64,000 nt of DNA from Novosphingobium sp. ERN07 (GCF_012641335.1 NZ_JABAID010000002.1:310001-374000); one strand, 5' to 3'; positions 8,524 to 18,111 are shown, counted from the stretch's first letter. Notes: generated by a model from the sequence alone, not told the origin. Program-made: numbers and translations.

Positions 8524-9386
8524 GCCGCCCGGTATTGGGCCGCCGCGAATTTCTCGCCTCAGCCATCTTGTTCGCCGCCTTGCCATCCACGGCCAATGCT
8601 GCACCGCTTGAGAAGGTCAAAGACCTCGGAGTCCTTCGGGTCGGACTCTATGCGGACAACCGGCCGTGGTCATGGGCGGAAGGCGGGAAAGCGATGGGCA
8701 TCGATGCCGATATCGCGCGCACGCTTGCCGAAGCGCTTGGCGTCCGCGCCGATATCCAGTTGTTCCTTGCCGACGAGGACATCTCTGACGATCTGCGCAA
8801 CGTGGTCTGGCGTGGCGGCCTGCTGGGCTTCCAGCCTTGCGACGTGATGCTGCACGTCCCCTTCGACCGGACGCTGATGCAGCAAGAGAACAACGTCGTG
8901 TTTCTATCGCCCTACTATCGCGAAACGTTTGGCGCAGCATGTTCGCGCGAGGTCGGCAATTGCGAGGCGGCACCGGCAGCGTTCAAGGGACGCAAGGTTG
9001 CCGCAGAACTGGCGTCCATCCCCGATTTCTACCTGCTCGGCTATGCGGGTGGCACGCTGGCGAAGGATCTGATCCATCTGCCCACCGGCTATGGTGCTGC
9101 TGCAGCATTGACCGATGGTACGGCAGACTTTGCCGTAGCCACGACCGCGCAGATCGAAGCCGTGGTGAAAGATCATCCCGATGCGGGAATCAAGGTGCGA
9201 AAAGGCCCCCTTCCGATGATGATGTCTCCGGGCTGGGATATCGGTATCGCGGTAAAGGAAAACGCGCGCAATCTTGGCTTCGCGCTTGATGAAGCAATCG
9301 AAAAAATGATCGCAAACGGCCGCCTTGCAGCGATTTTCGCGCAGCATGGCGTCGCCTGGAAACCCGCTCTGGCCGCGCAGGCCTGA
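8520..9386 (+). CDS. Quinoprotein-associated substrate-binding protein (MxaJ/XoxJ-like)
   Basis: A 288-residue periplasmic protein with the fold of ABC amino-acid-binding proteins, of the family found with quinoprotein dehydrogenases (MxaJ/XoxJ relatives). It starts with [10 protein letters not shown], a twin-arginine-like signal, and processing is likely near TANAAP. Sequence typical of the family includes [15 protein letters not shown] near the mature N-terminus. No transporter genes accompany it, which fits a dedicated accessory to the dehydrogenase rather than an ABC system. In xox clusters this protein is thought to help activate the dehydrogenase; that role here is inference. Overlaps the cytochrome gene by 4 nt. 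Confidence 0.82.
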   Translation: MSRPVLGRREFLASAILFAALPSTANAAPLEKVKDLGVLRVGLYADNRPWSWAEGGKAMGIDADIARTLAEALGVRADIQLFLADEDISDDLRNVVWRGGLLGFQPCDVMLHVPFDRTLMQQENNVVFLSPYYRETFGAACSREVGNCEAAPAAFKGRKVAAELASIPDFYLLGYAGGTLAKDLIHLPTGYGAAAALTDGTADFAVATTAQIEAVVKDHPDAGIKVRKGPLPMMMSPGWDIGIAVKENARNLGFALDEAIEKMIANGRLAAIFAQHGVAWKPALAAQA

Positions 9387-9440
9387 GCGCAGAAAAGCGA
9401 TCATCACAGGCTCCGCGTGGAAGGCGTGGAGAACAGGGGG

Positions 9441-9472
9441 ACGGGGATGCCGACTGCGACCGGTATCCCCCG
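9441..9472 (+). terminator. Hairpin after the cytochrome/binding-protein operon
   Basis: GGGGAT (9443-9448) pairs with ATCCCC (9465-9470), with additional CCG/CGG pairing inside. It begins 57 nt past the binding-protein stop. There is no T-run, so it could be a weak terminator or a processing/stability structure between this operon and the dehydrogenase gene. The rest of the 289-nt gap (9387-9675) holds the dehydrogenase promoter region. Confidence 0.35.
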
Positions 9473-9537
9473 AACCGCTGCATTCCCACACGCCTTTGCT
9501 GCGCTGCAAACCAAACGGCCCACTCTCATTTCCCAAG

Positions 9538-9558
9538 TCTTATCCCAAGGTGCAATTG
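9538..9558 (+). promoter_or_regulatory. Alcohol-regulon motif upstream of PQQ dehydrogenase
   Basis: TCTTATCCCAA followed by CCAAGGTGCAATTG (9545-9558, overlapping) lies about 118 nt upstream of the dehydrogenase start. The 11-nt first part is identical to the porin promoter. The 14-nt second part matches the aldehyde dehydrogenase promoter at 13 of 14 positions. This is the reference copy used to describe the regulon motif. Confidence 0.55.
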
Positions 9559-9675
9559 TGCCTCTACCCCCAAGGGATAGGCTCAGCTTCGACGATTGGG
9601 GCAATGCGGCTGACCGGCAGTGCAGGCAGGATTCGCAACCCATCGGGCAAGAATAACCCAAACAGGAGGGACAGG

Positions 9676-11421
9676 ATGAAGCGGCGTTTCTCAACACTTA
9701 TCGCAGGGCTGGCGGCAGCGACCAGTCTGGCGGCGGCACCGGCCATTGCCGGCGGTCCGACCAGCGCGGATATCGTCAACGATGCTGCAACGCCCGGCGA
9801 CGTGATCAGCTATGGCATGGGTCCGTGGCAGCAGCGTTTCAGCACGCTCGATAAGCTGAACACGCAGAACGTGACCAAGCTCATTCCCGTATTCGGTGCA
9901 TCGCTGGGCGGCGAAAAGCAGCGTGGGCAGGAAGCGCAGCCGCTGGTCTATGACGGCACGATCTACGTCACCGGCTCCTATTCACGCCTCTTCGCATTCG
10001 ATGCGCGCACCGGCGAAAAGAAGTGGGAATACAACGCCCGCCTGCCCGATGGCATCATGCCATGCTGCGACGTGGTGAATCGCGGCGCGGCAATCCACGG
10101 CGACAAGGTGATCTTCGCCACGCTAGATGCTCATCTCGTCGCGCTTGATCGCCACACTGGCAAAGTGCTGTGGAACAAGAAGACTGGCGAATATCAGGCA
10201 GGCTATTCGGCCACGGCAGCGCCGCTGATCGTCAAGGATATGGTGATCACCGGTAACTCCGGTGGTGAGTTCGGCATTGTCGGTGCGGTTCAGGCACGCA
10301 ATGTCGATACGGGCGAGCTGGTATGGGAACGCCCGGTCATCGAAGGCCACGTCGGCACGCTGAAGGGCCAGCCCAACGGCATGACCGGCAAGCTCAACGC
10401 AAGCTGGACCGGCGATCTGTGGAAGACCGGCGGCGGCGCAACATGGCTTGGCGGCACTTATGACCCGTCGACCAACACCGTGTTCTTCGGCACCGGCAAC
10501 CCCGGCCCGTGGAACAGCCACCTGCGCCCCGGCGACAACCTCTATTCCGCGTCCACGCTGGCAATCGACGTGGATACCGGCGTGATCAAGTGGCACTATC
10601 AGACCACCCCGCACGATGGCTGGGACTTCGACGGCGTGAACGAGTTTGTGCCCTTCGACGCCACGATCAAAGGCAAGCCGATGAAGCTGGGCGCGAAGGC
10701 TGACCGCAACGGCTATTTCTACGTGCTTGATCGCACCAACGGCAAGCTGATGGGCGCGCACAAGTTCGTCATGCAGACGACCTGGGCCAACGGCATCGAC
10801 CTGAAGACCGGTCGCCCCAACTACGTCCCTGAAAACCGTCCGGGCGCGCCCGATGCCGCGGTAAAGGGCAAGTCCGTCTTCGCCAGTCCGTCGTTCCTTG
10901 GTGGCAAGAACTGGATGCCGATGGCGTTCTCACAGGATACCGGCCTGTTCTATGTGCCCAGCAACGATTGGGGCATGGACATCTGGAACGAACCCATCGC
11001 CTACAAGAAGGGCGCGGCCTATCTCGGCGCGGGCTTCACCATCAAGCCGATTGCCGATGATCACATCGGCGCGCTGCGTGCGATGGACCCGACCACCGGC
11101 AAGATTGTGTGGGAATACAAGAACAAGGCCCCGCTGTGGGGCGGCGTTCTGGCCACGCGCGGCAATCTGGTGTTCACCGGCACGCCCGAAGGCTTCCTGA
11201 AGGCGTTCGATGCCAAGACCGGTGCTGAACTGTGGAAGTTCCAGACCGGTTCGGGCGTGGTCGGCTCGCCCATCACGTGGGAGCAGGACGGCGAGCAATT
11301 TGTGGCCGTGATGTCGGGCTGGGGTGGCGCGGTGCCGCTCTGGGGTGGCGAAGTGGCCAAGACCTTCAAGGAAATCAGCCAGGGCGGAATGCTCTGGGTG
11401 TTCAAGCTGCCCAAGCAGTAA
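9676..11421 (+). CDS. PQQ-dependent alcohol dehydrogenase, lanthanide-type signature
   Basis: A 581-residue periplasmic type I quinoprotein alcohol dehydrogenase (eight-bladed propeller, no C-terminal cytochrome domain). The signal peptide ends near AIAGG. The vicinal disulfide is C130-C131. Likely metal ligands are E198 (GGEFG), N275 (TGNPGPWN) and the catalytic D317 in GWDFDGVNE. Two residues later comes D319. An Asp at this position marks the lanthanide-dependent XoxF/ExaF/PedH enzymes; calcium enzymes such as MxaF carry a small residue there. The surrounding [10 protein letters not shown] and [12 protein letters not shown] resemble PedH/ExaF more than methanol-specific XoxF. It oxidises primary alcohols to aldehydes and passes electrons to the nearby cytochrome. 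The ATG at 9676 follows an excellent AGGAGGGA site. PQQ synthesis genes are not in the window. Confidence 0.93.
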   Translation: MKRRFSTLIAGLAAATSLAAAPAIAGGPTSADIVNDAATPGDVISYGMGPWQQRFSTLDKLNTQNVTKLIPVFGASLGGEKQRGQEAQPLVYDGTIYVTGSYSRLFAFDARTGEKKWEYNARLPDGIMPCCDVVNRGAAIHGDKVIFATLDAHLVALDRHTGKVLWNKKTGEYQAGYSATAAPLIVKDMVITGNSGGEFGIVGAVQARNVDTGELVWERPVIEGHVGTLKGQPNGMTGKLNASWTGDLWKTGGGATWLGGTYDPSTNTVFFGTGNPGPWNSHLRPGDNLYSASTLAIDVDTGVIKWHYQTTPHDGWDFDGVNEFVPFDATIKGKPMKLGAKADRNGYFYVLDRTNGKLMGAHKFVMQTTWANGIDLKTGRPNYVPENRPGAPDAAVKGKSVFASPSFLGGKNWMPMAFSQDTGLFYVPSNDWGMDIWNEPIAYKKGAAYLGAGFTIKPIADDHIGALRAMDPTTGKIVWEYKNKAPLWGGVLATRGNLVFTGTPEGFLKAFDAKTGAELWKFQTGSGVVGSPITWEQDGEQFVAVMSGWGGAVPLWGGEVAKTFKEISQGGMLWVFKLPKQ

Positions 11422-11432
11422 ACCAAACTATC

Positions 11433-11464
11433 GGGAGCGCCCTGCGGCAACGTCTGGCGCTCCC
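11433..11464 (+). terminator. Strong hairpin after PQQ dehydrogenase
   Basis: GGGAGCGCC (11433-11441) pairs perfectly with GGCGCTCCC (11456-11464) around a 14-nt loop, 12 nt past the dehydrogenase stop. It is followed by a C/T-rich run rather than pure T. Probable transcription terminator or 3'-end stabiliser separating the gene from the regulator downstream. Confidence 0.55.
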
Positions 11465-11570
11465 CTCCCTCCCCGGGTAGGATCACATGCGCAATACCTA
11501 CGTGCCGCAAACTGCAAGACTCGCTCAAAGCGCGGAGGCAGTCCCGGTCAACTTATTGAGGGGGACCATC

Positions 11571-12224
11571 ATGGCTGATCTCGGTGCGCCAGACCGCGTG
11601 CTGATTGTCGATGATCACTCGCTGGTGCGCGATGGCCTGCGGTCGATCTTCGACGATGCCTATCCTGCCTGCACCATCCTCGAAGCCGACAGCCTCGAAG
11701 CTGCCTTGGGCACGCTCGAGCGCGAAGGCGATGTCGATCTGGTCTTACTCGATCTCAATATCCCCGACGTTTCGCATCTCTCCGGCCTTCAGGCCCTGCG
11801 CGAAGGATTTCCGGCAACGCCCGTGGTCATGGTGTCCGGCGTGACAGACCGCAATGTCGTGCGCGATGCGCTTGCCGCAGGGGCTGCAGGGTTCGTACCC
11901 AAAAGCCTGAAGCGCGCGGCCATCGTCGATGCACTCAATCAGGTGCTTTCGGGCGAAATCTACATGCCCGAACTCGAAGGCGATGAATCTGCTGCCGCCG
12001 AAGAAGACCTGATCCGCAGCCGCATCGAAAGCCTGACACCGCAGCAGCGCGTGGTCCTTGGCCATCTCGTCGCCGGTCTTCTCAACAAGCAGATCGCTTA
12101 TGAACTGGACGTTTCGATGACGACCGTAAAAGCGCACGTTTCTGCCATCCTGCAGAAGATGAACGTGTTCTCGCGCACGCAGGCCGTAATCATGGCCGGG
12201 AAGATCGGCTTCAAAGGCAGCTAA
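11571..12224 (+). CDS. LuxR/NarL-family response regulator of alcohol oxidation
   Basis: A 217-residue response regulator. The receiver domain (residues about 6-125) has the acidic pocket in LIVDDHS, the phospho-acceptor D61 in LLDLNIPD, and the conserved Lys in FVPKS. A LuxR-type helix-turn-helix (about 150-215) contains LTPQQRVVLGHLVAGLLNKQIA and TVKAHVSAIL. It belongs with the ErdR/AgmR/ExaE type regulators that control quinoprotein ethanol oxidation in pseudomonads. The ATG at 11571 follows GAGGGGG; the frame is open 28 codons upstream but without a good site. It converges with the hybrid kinase gene, their 3' ends overlapping by 4 nt. Proposed to bind the CCAAGGTGCAATTG sites (inference). 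Confidence 0.85.
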   Translation: MADLGAPDRVLIVDDHSLVRDGLRSIFDDAYPACTILEADSLEAALGTLEREGDVDLVLLDLNIPDVSHLSGLQALREGFPATPVVMVSGVTDRNVVRDALAAGAAGFVPKSLKRAAIVDALNQVLSGEIYMPELEGDESAAAEEDLIRSRIESLTPQQRVVLGHLVAGLLNKQIAYELDVSMTTVKAHVSAILQKMNVFSRTQAVIMAGKIGFKGS

Positions 12225-14440
12225 AGAACATCACGCTGGCGCAGCAGCGCCCGCAATTGCGCAGGCTTCACCGGCTTATTCAGGATCGGCAGAGCGAGCG
12301 ACGACAGGTGCGCTTTCGTCTCTTCGCTGCGGTCCGCCGTGATGACCATCGCCGGGATATCGCGCCCGGCATTCTGGCGCAGTTGCGCAATCGCTTCATC
12401 GCCGGTCAGACCATCATCAAGCTGATAGTCCACGATCAGCATCGCAGGGCCTTGGCGCAATCCCGCTATCGCAGCGGGATCGGCCGGATCGCGCGCGGCG
12501 ATTACTTCCAGTCCCCAGTTCTCCAGCAGCGCTTCCATGCCGGAAAGAATGGCCGGATCGTTATCGATCACGATCACAAGGCCGCCGGTGCCGCTCGACC
12601 CGCCCTGCCCGGCCTCAACTGCCTTTACCACCGCCACCTGTGCAACGCGCGGCAGCGTGATCGAGAACGCCGAACCGGAACCAACGGTCGAATCCAGTTC
12701 CACCGCATGGCCCAGCATAGTCGAAACGCGGCGGACAATGGCCAGACCAAGACCCTTGCCGGGAATCTTCTGCGTCTTGCCCACACGGCGGAACTCGCCA
12801 AATATCTCTTCGCGATCCTGCAGCGCAATGCCGGGGCCGGTATCGCGCACGGTGACGCGCACCTGGTCGCCGTCCTCGCAAACCTCGACGGTTACGCTGC
12901 CCGTCTCGGTATAGCGGATGGCGTTGGAAACGAAGTTTTGCAGCACGCGCCGCAGCAATCGCGCATCGGACTGCACCCACAGCGCGGTTTCTGCCACGTC
13001 AAACCGCAATCCACCTGCCACGGCCAGCGGCCCAAACTCTACGCGCAAGGCATGAAGCAGCCCGCCCAGCGAATGGCCCGCGATTTCCGGCTGAATCGCG
13101 CCTGCATCAAGGCGCGAAATCTCGAACAGCGCTTCCAGCAAGTCCTCGACCGAATCCAGCGCGGTGCTGGCCTGCTGCACCAACAGACCGGCCCGATCAG
13201 GCAGGCTCAGCCCGTCTACCGCCGAAACGAACAGACGTGCCGCATTCAGCGGCTGCAACAGATCATGGCTCGCCGCCGCAAGGAAGCTGGTCTTTGATCG
13301 GTTCGCGGTTTCGGCCTCGTTCTTTGCCTCAACAAGCTGACGGTTCACCTCACTCAATTCCGCCGTGCGCTCAGTGACGCGCCGCTCCAGCAGTTCGGCC
13401 GTTTCGGTAAGCGAACGTTGCAGGCGGACATGATCGGTCACATCATCAAACGTGAACACCATTCCGCCACTGCTCAACGGCACCGACCGGATCACGAAAT
13501 TGCGCCCCGCCATCAGGCAATCAGCCGAGAGCTGGGTCGTCGTCCCCTCGCGCCAAGCCAGCGCATCGGCGCATTCCAGGCCGAGGTGTTCCATGCACCA
13601 CTGGATCAGTGCTTCGTGGCTTTCCACCTGCCGCATAAGCTCGCCGCCGCCCAGATCGAGCACGCGCACCAGCCCTTCATTCCACGCCTGCATGCGCCGC
13701 TGCGCATCGAGCAGACACACGCCTTCGGAAAGCGTGTCGAGAGTCGCTTGCAGCGCAAGGTTGCGCTCGGCCAGTTCCAGCGCACGCTGGCGGGCATCCT
13801 CCGCCTTGACCGAGGTGATGTCGGTGTAGATTCCGACAATGCCGCCATCGCTCGTGCGGATTTCGTTGATCTGGATCCAGCGTCCGTCGCTCATCGCCTG
13901 AACGTGCGCACCTTCGGCACGGCGATGGCGCTCTACCCTATCACTCAGCCACCGCTCCGGTGCCATGCGCGATCCAACCGTAGCGCCGGTAAAAGCCAGC
14001 CTGCTGGCCATTTCGGAAAATTCTGGCGTCTCTCCCGAAATTTCTTCGATAACCGGAAATATCTTCAAGAACGCGCGGTTGCACAGGATCAGCCGGTCAT
14101 CGGCATCGTAGAGCGCGAAACCATCGTCCAGCGATTCAATCGCATCGCGCAACAGCACCCTTGCCGCCGTCGCATCCTCATTCGCCGCAGCCAGTTCTGC
14201 AATAACGCGATTCAACTCGCTCATCGCGGTTTCAAGGGCGCCAGTACGATCGCGCACCATCGCCTCGAGCGCGATGGCCGTCTCGAACATCGAAAACGCT
14301 CCGCCCTGCATATCGATGGACCGTTCCACGCGGTCCATCAGCGCGGCGTTGATCTTTTCCAGTTGCCGCACTCGCTCGCGCAGGCGGGCGGCTTCGCTGT
14401 CGTCGGTAGCAATGGATGCAGGGGCAGAATGCGTGGTCAT
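12221..14440 (-). CDS. Soluble PAS hybrid histidine kinase (NahK/ErcS'-like)
   Basis: A 739-residue cytoplasmic hybrid sensor kinase with no membrane segment. Order: N-terminal coiled coil (about 15-50), two PAS-like domains (about 95-215 and 225-340), a second coiled coil (335-385), dimerisation/phospho-acceptor domain with H392 in ASHDLLQPLNAARL, ATPase domain (N box FVSNAIRYTE, G box RDTGPGIA, GKGLGLAIV), and a C-terminal receiver with D671 in LIVDYQLDDG and the Lys of LNKPVKP. This layout and the HDLLQPLNAARLF motif match the NahK/ErcS' family, which works with FIST-domain NosP and with quinoprotein-regulating response regulators in Pseudomonas. Its ATG overlaps the stop of the FIST gene (ATGA), so the two are translationally coupled. 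Confidence 0.85.
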   Translation of the reverse strand: MTTHSAPASIATDDSEAARLRERVRQLEKINAALMDRVERSIDMQGGAFSMFETAIALEAMVRDRTGALETAMSELNRVIAELAAANEDATAARVLLRDAIESLDDGFALYDADDRLILCNRAFLKIFPVIEEISGETPEFSEMASRLAFTGATVGSRMAPERWLSDRVERHRRAEGAHVQAMSDGRWIQINEIRTSDGGIVGIYTDITSVKAEDARQRALELAERNLALQATLDTLSEGVCLLDAQRRMQAWNEGLVRVLDLGGGELMRQVESHEALIQWCMEHLGLECADALAWREGTTTQLSADCLMAGRNFVIRSVPLSSGGMVFTFDDVTDHVRLQRSLTETAELLERRVTERTAELSEVNRQLVEAKNEAETANRSKTSFLAAASHDLLQPLNAARLFVSAVDGLSLPDRAGLLVQQASTALDSVEDLLEALFEISRLDAGAIQPEIAGHSLGGLLHALRVEFGPLAVAGGLRFDVAETALWVQSDARLLRRVLQNFVSNAIRYTETGSVTVEVCEDGDQVRVTVRDTGPGIALQDREEIFGEFRRVGKTQKIPGKGLGLAIVRRVSTMLGHAVELDSTVGSGSAFSITLPRVAQVAVVKAVEAGQGGSSGTGGLVIVIDNDPAILSGMEALLENWGLEVIAARDPADPAAIAGLRQGPAMLIVDYQLDDGLTGDEAIAQLRQNAGRDIPAMVITADRSEETKAHLSSLALPILNKPVKPAQLRALLRQRDVL

Positions 14441-15630
14441 TTCCCGATGGCCAGCCCCGTGAACGTCTGATTCATGTGCGCAGCCATGAACTGCTCGCCA
14501 TAAGTGTTGAACCCGAAGACCCGCTTTTCGACATACATCTGCGATACCGTGCGCGCCATCTGCCGGTCCTCTGCGTCCAGCCGATTCAGCACGCAATCAA
14601 AGCCTATAACGTGATCGATCTCGCCCACCTTGCTTTCTATATCGGCAAACAGGCTTTCCATCGCACCTATGCGGTCCACCGGCTCTCCAATCGAAAGCAC
14701 CACGCCGGTATCAATGGCGCAATAGAACGTCAGTGATCCGTCATTGTTCACGCTCTGGATGGACCGCACATGAAACTGCCCTCCTGTCCGCACTATAGGC
14801 GGATGGGCGGCAAAGAAATGCGCGTCGAGTTCGGCACAAGGGCTGCCTGCCAGACGGCGATATTCCTCTGCCGCAGGCGCAGCATTGATTTCCTGCACCA
14901 CACGCGATTCCGGGTCAGCCTCGGTAATCACCATCTTGGCCGGGCCGGGTTTGTAGAAGTTGGCGCAAAACACATGCAGCGGCTTGGCGGTGGTCAGCAG
15001 GACGATCACTGCTGCATCGGCATGAAACCGCCCTTCATGCAGGATCGCCGTGTTGCGGAAGGAAAGTCCGTCCCCGCTCGATCCTCCGATCAATTGGATA
15101 TCACCAAGCGCGTGTTGCGCGGTCATCGTCAGCAGTTCTTCACGGTGCGAAAGCCCATCGACCAGAAACAGCGCTACCTGATTGGGGCGGCCTTCGGGTG
15201 AACGTTCGACCCGTTCCTGCGCCACCAGTTGCCGTATCGCCGCCTGTGCCGATTGCGGATCGAACCGGTCGAGATCGTCAAAGCGCAACGACGCGATGGA
15301 AAACACGTTTGCCGGAAACCCGATGAGCACCACGCTGCGGGTGTCATAGCCACGATCGGTCAGCTCGCCGGCGCTGGTGCAGCCGAATAGCTGTACATCG
15401 GGCAATTGCACGGCCAGTTCACGCTGCAAGGCTTCGCGTGGATAGGTGTTGGAACAGAACAGCAACGCGCCTGAAAGTTCCGCACCGGCCAGTGCTTCGG
15501 CGAGTTCGCCCACAGCCGTCGCCGGGTCCACCGCGCGCGACGTGACAGTGATCAGCCCGCCAGATGTCACAGGAGATGCAGCCTGACCGGAAGGTATCGC
15601 GGGCCGCTTATCGACATCAACTTGCAGCAT
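14437..15630 (-). CDS. FIST-domain signal-transduction protein (NosP-like)
   Basis: A 397-residue soluble protein with an N-terminal FIST domain (about 35-230, including GELTDRGYDTRSVVLIGFPAN with a GCTSAGEL-type motif) and a FIST_C domain (about 240-380, ending in KRVFGFNTYGEQF). FIST proteins sense small ligands. The Pseudomonas NosP protein of this family is a haem-based nitric oxide sensor encoded directly upstream of NahK, the same arrangement as here. Whether this one binds haem cannot be told from sequence. It has a good AGAGGAAG site and no signal peptide. It probably feeds the downstream hybrid kinase, giving a route from NO, quorum or redox state to alcohol-oxidation genes (inference). 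Confidence 0.8.
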   Translation of the reverse strand: MLQVDVDKRPAIPSGQAASPVTSGGLITVTSRAVDPATAVGELAEALAGAELSGALLFCSNTYPREALQRELAVQLPDVQLFGCTSAGELTDRGYDTRSVVLIGFPANVFSIASLRFDDLDRFDPQSAQAAIRQLVAQERVERSPEGRPNQVALFLVDGLSHREELLTMTAQHALGDIQLIGGSSGDGLSFRNTAILHEGRFHADAAVIVLLTTAKPLHVFCANFYKPGPAKMVITEADPESRVVQEINAAPAAEEYRRLAGSPCAELDAHFFAAHPPIVRTGGQFHVRSIQSVNNDGSLTFYCAIDTGVVLSIGEPVDRIGAMESLFADIESKVGEIDHVIGFDCVLNRLDAEDRQMARTVSQMYVEKRVFGFNTYGEQFMAAHMNQTFTGLAIGK

Positions 15631-15694
15631 CCTTTGCTTCCTCTTCCCCCGGCCCGCACCTCTTTGAACGCATGACCATCATCCCGGTTGAAGT

Positions 15695-16120
15695 CTAAGG
15701 CGCGCCGGTGGTTCCGCCAAGCGCAATCGCGTCGCCGCGCGGCGGTTCTCCCGCTTTCTCAAGCAGTTCTGCTTCCTCGTCGGTAAACACGCGACTACGT
15801 ACTATGAAACGCACGCCTTCGGGTGCCTCAAGGCTCATCCCGGCCCCGCGGCCCGGCACCACATCGATGGTAATCTGCGTGTGCCGCCAATATTCAAACT
15901 GCGCCGCCCCGATCCATACCGGCACATCATCCGACACATGGCCCAGCAGCACATCCTGCCCGCCAACGCGGAACTCACCCGCCTGAAAGCACATCGGCGC
16001 AGAGCCGTCGCAACACCCGCCCGACTGGTGGAACATCAACGGCCCATGCTGCACCTTCAGCCGCGCCATCCATTCCAGCGCAGCAGTGCTCGCCAACACG
16101 CGAGAAGGCAGGACGTTCAA
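15695..16120 (-). CDS. DUF779 protein, aldehyde-dehydrogenase associated
   Basis: A 141-residue protein of the DUF779 family. Family-typical segments are LMFHQSGGCCDGSAPMCF near residues 28-45 and FEYWRHTQITIDVVPGRGAG, with the three Cys of GGCCDGSAPMC suggesting a redox or metal site. Genes of this family commonly neighbour acetaldehyde dehydrogenases of the ExaC/AcoD type, as here, but no activity is established. Its start overlaps the stop of the EthD-like gene (ATGA), and the FIST gene begins 64 nt after its end, so it may bridge the metabolic and sensory genes in one transcript. Confidence 0.8.
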   Translation of the reverse strand: MNVLPSRVLASTAALEWMARLKVQHGPLMFHQSGGCCDGSAPMCFQAGEFRVGGQDVLLGHVSDDVPVWIGAAQFEYWRHTQITIDVVPGRGAGMSLEAPEGVRFIVRSRVFTDEEAELLEKAGEPPRGDAIALGGTTGAP

Positions 16121-16425
16121 ACGACTTCCGTGATCAACACGGAGGCGCCGCCGGTCGCAAAATTGGCGATGTCGGCGGTCGCGGCTTGGGCCTCTGGCGA
16201 TGACATTCCAGAAGCCATCGCAGCTTCGTCGGCAAAATAAATCTGGGCGACGCGGTAATAAGGCGGCGCGCTACCGTCTGCGCCGGCCATGCCCTTAAGC
16301 AGAACAATCTTTTCGACCGAAGGAATTTTCGCCGCAATCGGCATGTGCGTTTCAGCGTAGTAGCGCTCGAACGCCTGCGGGTCGGCGGGAGCATTATACA
16401 TCACGTTGACAACCATCTGCGTCAT
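16117..16425 (-). CDS. EthD-like small dimeric alpha/beta-barrel protein
   Basis: A protein of about 102 residues with the EthD/ferredoxin-like fold. The typical signature is YYAETHMPIAAKIPSVEKIVL, and strands MVVNVMY and PPYYRVAQIYF flank it. EthD-like proteins are small dimers, some linked to degradation pathways, without a common reaction. Two tandem ATGs (16428 and 16425) are possible; 16425 gives the better spacing to GGAG, and the frame extends to another ATG at 16440 which overlaps that site. It lies 101 nt downstream of the aldehyde dehydrogenase and is translationally coupled to the DUF779 gene. Confidence 0.75.
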   Translation of the reverse strand: MTQMVVNVMYNAPADPQAFERYYAETHMPIAAKIPSVEKIVLLKGMAGADGSAPPYYRVAQIYFADEAAMASGMSSPEAQAATADIANFATGGASVLITEVV

Positions 16426-16526
16426 CATCTCTCTCCACATAGGCGCTCTTGCGGCACCTGCTTGAACGGCCTTTGGCGCGCCCGGCCAGAAGCCGTAGCG
16501 CGCCGCATTGCCGCCGGACGACAGCC

Positions 16527-18047
16527 TCAGAAGAAGCCGAGCGCCTTGGGGCTGTAGCTGACCAGAAGGTTCTTGGTCTGCTGATAGTGGTCCAGCATCA
16601 TCTTGTGCGTTTCACGCCCGATGCCCGACTGCTTGTAACCGCCGAATGCCGCGTGCGCTGGATAGGCGTGATAGCAGTTGGTCCATACGCGCCCGGCCTG
16701 AATGCCCCGTCCAAAACGATAGGCCCGCGTACCATCGCGCGTCCACACCCCGGCACCAAGGCCATAGAGCGTATCGTTGGCGATGGAGAGCGCTTCTTCA
16801 TCGCTGGAGAACTTGGTCACCGAAAGCACCGGGCCGAAGATTTCCTCCTGGAAGATGCGCATCTTGTTGTGGCCTTCCAGCACGGTCGGCTGCACGTAAT
16901 AGCCATCGGCCAGTTCGCCGGTGTGCATCGCACGCTCACCGCCGGTCAGCACTTTGGCCCCTTCGTCCTTGCCAATCTGGATATAGCTCAGGATCTTTTC
17001 CATCTGGTCGTTCGATGCCTGCGCGCCGATCATCGTCGAAGGATCGAGCGGGCTGCCCAGCTTGATAGCTTCGACACGGGCAATCGCCTTTTCCATGAAA
17101 CGGTCATAGATCGATTCATGCACCAGTGCGCGGCTCGGACAGGTGCAGACCTCACCCTGATTGAGCGCGAACATGGCAAAGCCTTCCAGCGCCTTATCCA
17201 GATAATCGTCGTCGGCGTCCATGACGTCAGCAAAGAAGATGTTCGGGCTTTTTCCGCCCAGTTCCAACGTGCACGGAATCAGGTTCTCGCTGGCATACTG
17301 CATGATCAGCCGCCCGGTCGACGTTTCGCCGGTGAACGCGATCTTGCTGATGCGCTTGTTGGTGGCCAGCGGCTTGCCCGCTTCGATGCCAAATCCGTTC
17401 ACGATGTTGAGCGTACCTGCCGGCAGGATATCGGCAACCAGTTCCGCCAGCACAAGGATCGACATCGGCGTCTGCTCGGCGGGCTTCAGCACCACGCAGT
17501 TCCCGGCTGCCAGCGCCGGCGCCAGCTTCCACGCCGCCATCAGGATCGGGAAGTTCCACGGAATGATCTGACCGACCACGCCCAGCGGTTCGTGGAAGTG
17601 ATATGCCACGGTATCGTGGTCGATTTCCGCAATCGAACCCTCCTGCGCGCGGACGCAGGCGGCGAAGTAACGGAAGTGGTCGATGGCCAGCGGAATGTCG
17701 GCAGCCATTGTTTCGCGGATCGGCTTGCCGTTGTCGATCGTCTCGACCATCGCCAAAAGATCAAGGTTGGCTTCAAGCTTGTCGGCAACGCGCAGCAACA
17801 CGTTCGACCGTTCCGTGCTCGAAGCCTTGCCCCAAGCGTCCTTGGCCGCGTGCGCTGCATCGAGCGCCAATTCGATATCGTCCGCCGTGCCGCGTGCCAC
17901 TTGACACACGACCTGCCCGGTCACCGGCGAGATATTGTCGAAATACTGCCCGCGCACGGGGGCGACCCATTTCCCGCCAATGAAATTTTCATACTTGTCG
18001 CGAATGAGCGAGTCGCCGGTGAATTTGCTCATGGCCTGCTGCAACAT
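16527..18047 (-). CDS. NAD-dependent acetaldehyde dehydrogenase (ExaC/AcoD type)
   Basis: A 506-residue cytoplasmic aldehyde dehydrogenase. The catalytic Cys is C301 in [12 protein letters not shown], the general-base Glu is in [12 protein letters not shown], and the cofactor-binding [11 protein letters not shown] and FTGETSTGR are present. The Cys-Thr-Cys at the active site and the [10 protein letters not shown]-terminus match the acetaldehyde dehydrogenases that follow quinoprotein ethanol dehydrogenases (ExaC, AcoD, AldB). It would oxidise the aldehyde made in the periplasm to the acid, reducing NAD. The start at 18047 has GGAGG seven bases upstream. A 13-of-14 copy of the alcohol-regulon motif lies 65 nt upstream. 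Confidence 0.9.
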   Translation of the reverse strand: MLQQAMSKFTGDSLIRDKYENFIGGKWVAPVRGQYFDNISPVTGQVVCQVARGTADDIELALDAAHAAKDAWGKASSTERSNVLLRVADKLEANLDLLAMVETIDNGKPIRETMAADIPLAIDHFRYFAACVRAQEGSIAEIDHDTVAYHFHEPLGVVGQIIPWNFPILMAAWKLAPALAAGNCVVLKPAEQTPMSILVLAELVADILPAGTLNIVNGFGIEAGKPLATNKRISKIAFTGETSTGRLIMQYASENLIPCTLELGGKSPNIFFADVMDADDDYLDKALEGFAMFALNQGEVCTCPSRALVHESIYDRFMEKAIARVEAIKLGSPLDPSTMIGAQASNDQMEKILSYIQIGKDEGAKVLTGGERAMHTGELADGYYVQPTVLEGHNKMRIFQEEIFGPVLSVTKFSSDEEALSIANDTLYGLGAGVWTRDGTRAYRFGRGIQAGRVWTNCYHAYPAHAAFGGYKQSGIGRETHKMMLDHYQQTKNLLVSYSPKALGFF

Positions 18048-18111
18048 CCCCGTTCCTCCGATGAATTGTTGTTAGGATCGGCGGCACTGTGCGCGCCTCG
18101 CCCATGCACGC

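Noticed and set aside
1..12224. PQQ biosynthesis genes (pqqA-E) within the alcohol island
   Set aside because: None found; no PqqA-like peptide with the Glu/Tyr motif was recognised in the gaps.
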